NCBI GenBank assembly: GCA_037137455.1
Contig: JBAXKG010000008.1
Location: forward strand, 3,749-67,748
Reading direction: 5' to 3'
From: CAIVAT01 sp037137455
Lineage (GTDB): Bacteria > Bacteroidota > Bacteroidia > Bacteroidales > FEN-979
DNA length: 64,000 nucleotides
Part shown: positions 60,960-64,000 of the stretch, piece after piece
Layout of the letters: every line of letters begins with the position of its first letter
How positions within the stretch are numbered: the first letter of the stretch is position 1
The notes under the pieces: model-generated
Told to the model about the DNA's origin: nothing
What the model saw: only the letters and a program-made list of their open reading frames with translations
The model's database searches: none
Translations under genes and position numbers: made by a program

Positions 60960-63635
60960 CTACAGCGGCAACTCCATTTGAATTGCATCACCGGGATCAA
61001 TGTCATCTTTCAATGGTTCCTGTGTAATTTCTTGTTTCTTTTTCCGTCCCCGTTTTTTTGGAATCACTGACTCTTTTGATGGTTCTGAAATTAAATCTGG
61101 TTCTTCAGGCAAGATTACCGGATGCGGCTCCTCAATCTGCAATGGTTCAAGCCATGTCAGTTTTTTTACAGCGTGTATAGAAAGCCGCTTCCCCTTGGCT
61201 TTATAACCTTTAACACCAATAAACTCATACACTGAAATCTCTTCTTGCTCCACACCCTTGGTCTTTAATTTAATGTCGTAAAAAAGTTCAAGCCTGGGGT
61301 AATGATCGGTGGAAAAAAGAATAAGCCGGTCGGCATTATCCACGAATTCAACTTTTTTATCGGTCATATCTGCCTTAAACCGTTTGATATAATAATGTTT
61401 CGACTCATTTTCCTGATAAACGGCAGTGTATACATTATCAGTGTGGAACTTTTCAATGCGTATCATATCCTCATCGAAATGTGTGGACAGATCGAAGGAA
61501 GTAAGACGGTAATGACCTGATTGCATGAATGTTATGATACGATCAGATCCTGAAAATTCGCCCAGCTTAATGCCACGCTCATCAGTGTTCAGTCGCTGTA
61601 CTGTTTCATCATACCAGATATTCAGAGATCCAAGAGTGGAAATTCCCTCCTGGCGCTGTTCAATTTTTCTGACCGGGTATTTTGAGAGAATATTACCCAT
61701 AGAACCGCGTCCTTTGATGGCAATTTCTGCAAAATTAAAATCAAATGAACTCTTTTTTAGCCGTGGCTTTGGTTTTAGCTCTACTCTGATTACTTCGGCC
61801 TCTCCGTTGGGATTGGCCGTAAAATATAGTACTTTCGAATAAGGAGTTCCCTTTGTAACAAAATACTCCTTATCACGTGTTACTCCAAGCACACTGAAAC
61901 GCTTAACCATAATCTTCCCGTTTTTACCATCCCGGTAAATCAGGTTATAAACGGTACGTGTATCATTTTTATTAAATACGGCAATATGGATGATGTTCTG
62001 GCCAACGAAGATTTTATCAGCAACCTTCACGACCAGAAATGTACCATCATCACGAAACACAATTACATCGTCTATGTCGGAGCAATCACAAACGAATTCA
62101 TCCTTTTTAAGACTGGTACCTGCAAATCCCTCTTCACGATTCACAAAAAGTTTTTCATTGGCAGCCGCAACTTTTGCAGCCTCGATTGTATCGAAGTTCC
62201 TTATTTCGGTATGGCGATCGCGGTTTTTGCCATATTTTTTACGAATCTGCCTGAAATATTCGATCGCATAATCGACCAGATGAGCCAGGTGATTCTCTAC
62301 CTCATTCATCTCCACTTTGATGCCTGCCATAACCTCATCGGCCCTGGCTGCATTGTAGCGGGAAATACGTTCGATGGGTATCTTGCGCAAACGGTGAACA
62401 TCCTCTTCCGAAACAGGCCGGATAATCTGCTTTGCAAAGGGTTTCAACCCCCTGAAAATTGCAGAATCAATATCCTCGGTAGTCTTGCATTTCTTGATCC
62501 CTTCGTAAACCTCATTTTCGATAAATATTTTTTCCAAAGAATTGTTATGAAGCTGTTCAAGCAATTCTTGTTTACGAATATTCAGTTCGAGTTTCAACAG
62601 ATCAACGGTACGTTTTGTATTTACCCTCAGTATCGCGGAAACACCCATGAAGCGTGGCTTTCCGTTTTCAATTACACACGCGTTGGGTGAAATGGAAATT
62701 TCGCATTCAGTAAAAGCATAGAGCGCGTCAATGGTAGTGTCGGGCGAAACCCCAGTCGCCAGATGGATCAGGATTTCCACATCAGCAGATGTGTTATCAT
62801 CGATTTTCCTGATCTTGATCTTGCCTTTATCATTTGCAGTCAGGATAGAGTCGATGATTGATCCCGTTGTGGTGCCATAAGGTATTTCGCGGATAACAAG
62901 GGTTTTTTTATCTTCAAGAATAATTTTTGCGCGCAGGCGGATCTTCCCGCCACGAAGGCCGTCATTATAACGCGACACGTCAACCATCCCGCCGGTAAGG
63001 AAATCGGGATATAGTTCAAATTCTTTTTCCTGCAGGATTTTAATTGAAGAATCGATGAGTTCGTTAAAATTATGAGGGAGTATTTTCGAAGCGAGTCCAA
63101 CAGCGATGCCCTCAACACCCTGGGCAAGCAGAAGGGGAAATTTTGCAGGCATGGCAACCGGTTCTTTGTTTCGGCCATCATAAGATGCCTGCCAGGTAGT
63201 AGTTTTTGTATTGAACAAAACCTCGTGCGCAAATTTCGAAGGACGTGCTTCAATGTATCGCGGTGCGGCAGAGCTATCACCGGTAAGAATATTACCCCAG
63301 TTTCCCTGGCAGTCAATCAGAAGATCTTTCTGACCAAGTTGAACCAGGGCATCGCCTATTGATGCATCACCATGCGGGTGGTACTTCATTGTATGCCCGA
63401 TGATGTTGGCTACCTTATTATAACGACCATCGTCCAACTCCTTCATAGCATGAAGAATACGTCGCTGCACAGGCTTTAATCCATCAGTGATCTCTGGTAC
63501 GGCCCGCTCAAGTATTACATATGAGGCATAATCCAAAAACCAGCTCTGGTACATCTCCGACAGATGAACTGTTTCCTGCAAAGTTCCAGATTCAAGTTCA
63601 GGGTTGTCGCCGTTTGTTGTTTCGTCAGTGGACAT
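60960..63635 (-). CDS. parC: DNA topoisomerase IV subunit A-like (ParC)
   Basis: The 891-residue protein is the DNA-cleaving subunit of a type IIA topoisomerase that separates linked chromosomes. The breakage-reunion domain shows YVILERAVPEITDGLKPVQR and PHGDASIGDALV, and the catalytic Tyr lies in SSAAPRYIEARPSKFA near residue 128. The C-terminal domain (from about residue 500) is a divergent beta-pinwheel without a clear GyrA box (QRRGGKG), which favours ParC over GyrA. The last 60 residues are an acidic-basic tail with an AT-hook-like KKRGRKKK. parE is not in the visible part of the window. The leader is about 120 bases if the box at 63762 is used. Confidence 0.92.
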   Translation of the reverse strand: MSTDETTNGDNPELESGTLQETVHLSEMYQSWFLDYASYVILERAVPEITDGLKPVQRRILHAMKELDDGRYNKVANIIGHTMKYHPHGDASIGDALVQLGQKDLLIDCQGNWGNILTGDSSAAPRYIEARPSKFAHEVLFNTKTTTWQASYDGRNKEPVAMPAKFPLLLAQGVEGIAVGLASKILPHNFNELIDSSIKILQEKEFELYPDFLTGGMVDVSRYNDGLRGGKIRLRAKIILEDKKTLVIREIPYGTTTGSIIDSILTANDKGKIKIRKIDDNTSADVEILIHLATGVSPDTTIDALYAFTECEISISPNACVIENGKPRFMGVSAILRVNTKRTVDLLKLELNIRKQELLEQLHNNSLEKIFIENEVYEGIKKCKTTEDIDSAIFRGLKPFAKQIIRPVSEEDVHRLRKIPIERISRYNAARADEVMAGIKVEMNEVENHLAHLVDYAIEYFRQIRKKYGKNRDRHTEIRNFDTIEAAKVAAANEKLFVNREEGFAGTSLKKDEFVCDCSDIDDVIVFRDDGTFLVVKVADKIFVGQNIIHIAVFNKNDTRTVYNLIYRDGKNGKIMVKRFSVLGVTRDKEYFVTKGTPYSKVLYFTANPNGEAEVIRVELKPKPRLKKSSFDFNFAEIAIKGRGSMGNILSKYPVRKIEQRQEGISTLGSLNIWYDETVQRLNTDERGIKLGEFSGSDRIITFMQSGHYRLTSFDLSTHFDEDMIRIEKFHTDNVYTAVYQENESKHYYIKRFKADMTDKKVEFVDNADRLILFSTDHYPRLELFYDIKLKTKGVEQEEISVYEFIGVKGYKAKGKRLSIHAVKKLTWLEPLQIEEPHPVILPEEPDLISEPSKESVIPKKRGRKKKQEITQEPLKDDIDPGDAIQMELPL

Positions 63636-63761
63636 TAAATGTTAGCTTTTCATGCACATTTTACTCATAAAAATCCTTTCCTGAAAGTCAATGACTAAAC
63701 CGATAGGATTGTCACGTAATATCAGCAGTTAATAGAATTTTTAAGCTTTTAAAGTGTTTTA

Positions 63762-63769
63762 CAAAATTA
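63762..63769 (-). promoter_or_regulatory. -7 box (TAATTTTG) for parC
   Basis: TAATTTTG on the minus strand predicts transcription near 63755 and a leader of about 120 bases. It is arranged divergently from the tRNA promoter. No -33 element at the usual distance was found. Confidence 0.45.
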
Positions 63770-63794
63770 AGATTTCCGTTGAAAACACCGATCA

Positions 63795-63825
63795 TTTGTT
63801 CAAAACTTATTAATTGTTACTTTTG
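63795..63825 (+). promoter_or_regulatory. Promoter for tRNA-Arg
   Basis: TTTG (63795-63798) and TACTTTTG (63818-63825) are separated by exactly 19 bases, a full match to the Bacteroidota consensus. Transcription should start near 63832, six bases before the mature tRNA 5' end. Confidence 0.8.
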
Positions 63826-63837
63826 CAGTCCGATCAG

Positions 63838-63911
63838 GGTCCCGTAGCTCAGTTGGATAGAGCAACAGCCTTCTAAGCTGTGGGTCGCGCGTTCGAGTCG
63901 CGCCGGGATCA
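63838..63911 (+). tRNA. tRNA-Arg (anticodon UCU)
   Basis: The 74 bases fold into a complete cloverleaf. The acceptor stem is GGTCCCG/CGGGATC with one G-T pair, the D-arm is GCTC/GAGC, and the anticodon stem is ACAGC/GCTGT around the loop CTTCTAA with anticodon TCT at 63872-63874. The T-arm is GCGCG/CGCGC with loop TTCGAGT. The discriminator base is A and the CCA end is not encoded. It reads AGA and AGG codons. In the 89 bases that follow I see no gene and no terminator. Confidence 0.97.
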
Positions 63912-64000
63912 CAAAAACCCACCAGCGGCTAAGCCAATTGCTGAAAATAATACAATTGCCGCCTTTTCATCTACACTTACGAATCAAATCGCCACACTTG

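Noticed and set aside
61986..62690. 234-codon open frame on the plus strand
   Set aside because: It is antisense to the conserved parC coding region, matches no known motif, and is a by-product of parC codon usage.
63838..64000. Integration site of a mobile element at tRNA-Arg
   Set aside because: No integrase and no repeat of the tRNA 3' end is visible in the 89 bases that follow; the region beyond is outside the window.

Overview
This 64-kb window is a dense stretch of chromosome from an anaerobic member of the Bacteroidota, most like the Bacteroidales. The sequence supports this in several ways. Many genes are preceded by a TAnnTTTG -7 box, the Bacteroidota primary-sigma promoter signature, and the matching short primary sigma factor is present. 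There are two SusC/FecA-like TonB receptors that start with a carboxypeptidase-regulatory domain, a type IX secretion C-terminal sorting domain, HmuY-family proteins, and the yajC-YbbR-coaE gene order. Anaerobic metabolism is indicated by an [FeFe]-hydrogenase maturase (HydE), a flavodiiron protein (FprA), futalosine-route menaquinone synthesis (MqnA) and a PPDK/PEP-synthase regulator. No insertion sequence, prophage, CRISPR array or rRNA operon was found.

Layout. 1-2.3 kb: a minus-strand cluster of CbpA/DnaJ co-chaperone, CbpM modulator and a DUF2339 membrane protein cut by the window edge. 2.5-9.7 kb: a YdiJ-like FAD/Fe-S dehydrogenase converging on an exported M3 peptidase and ribosomal protein S1. 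9.9-15 kb: a YchF-like NTPase, a LytTR regulator, HydE, RlmD and shikimate kinase. 15-17.2 kb: DUF1573 lipoprotein, YajC, YbbR-like protein and CoaE. 17-25 kb: a haem-type TonB receptor, MqnA, YidC, PyrG and the PPDK/PEPS regulator. 25-31 kb: GapA coupled to a receiver-kinase protein, a GT-C membrane glycosyltransferase and DeaD. 31-36 kb: a putative haem-uptake operon of small exported protein, T9SS-sorted HmuY, TonB receptor and HmuY lipoprotein. 36-38.5 kb: DegP overlapping RpoD. 38.7-44.8 kb: an EEP-family protein, then the AmmeMemoRadiSam locus. 44.7-57.7 kb: a TamB-AddA-AmgK/RapZ-MurU-AddB series. 57.7-64 kb: TsaD, a lipoprotein, FprA, ParC and tRNA-Arg(UCU).

The most unusual locus is the AmmeMemoRadiSam system at 39.8-44.8 kb. 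It holds a radical SAM enzyme, a MEMO-AMMECR1 fusion and a membrane protein with a spermidine-synthase-like domain. The radical SAM protein begins with a Tat-like leader and the MEMO-AMMECR1 fusion begins with a signal peptide, so this normally cytoplasmic-looking, poorly understood system may work outside the cytoplasm here. Second is a fusion of an N-acetylmuramate-kinase-like domain with a RapZ C-terminal domain, next to a MurU-like nucleotidyltransferase and flanked by the two AddAB-like recombination subunits.

Genes are tightly packed: convergent neighbours often share their 3' ends, and only one clear Rho-independent terminator was seen. No gene-free gap exceeds 300 bases. The spacers carry promoter boxes and several families of short AT-rich tandem repeats (8-mers at 13.0 and 60.9 kb, related 7-mers at 9.85, 15.6 and 24.1 kb). 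One spacer also holds a probable decayed fragment of an L-serine dehydratase gene.
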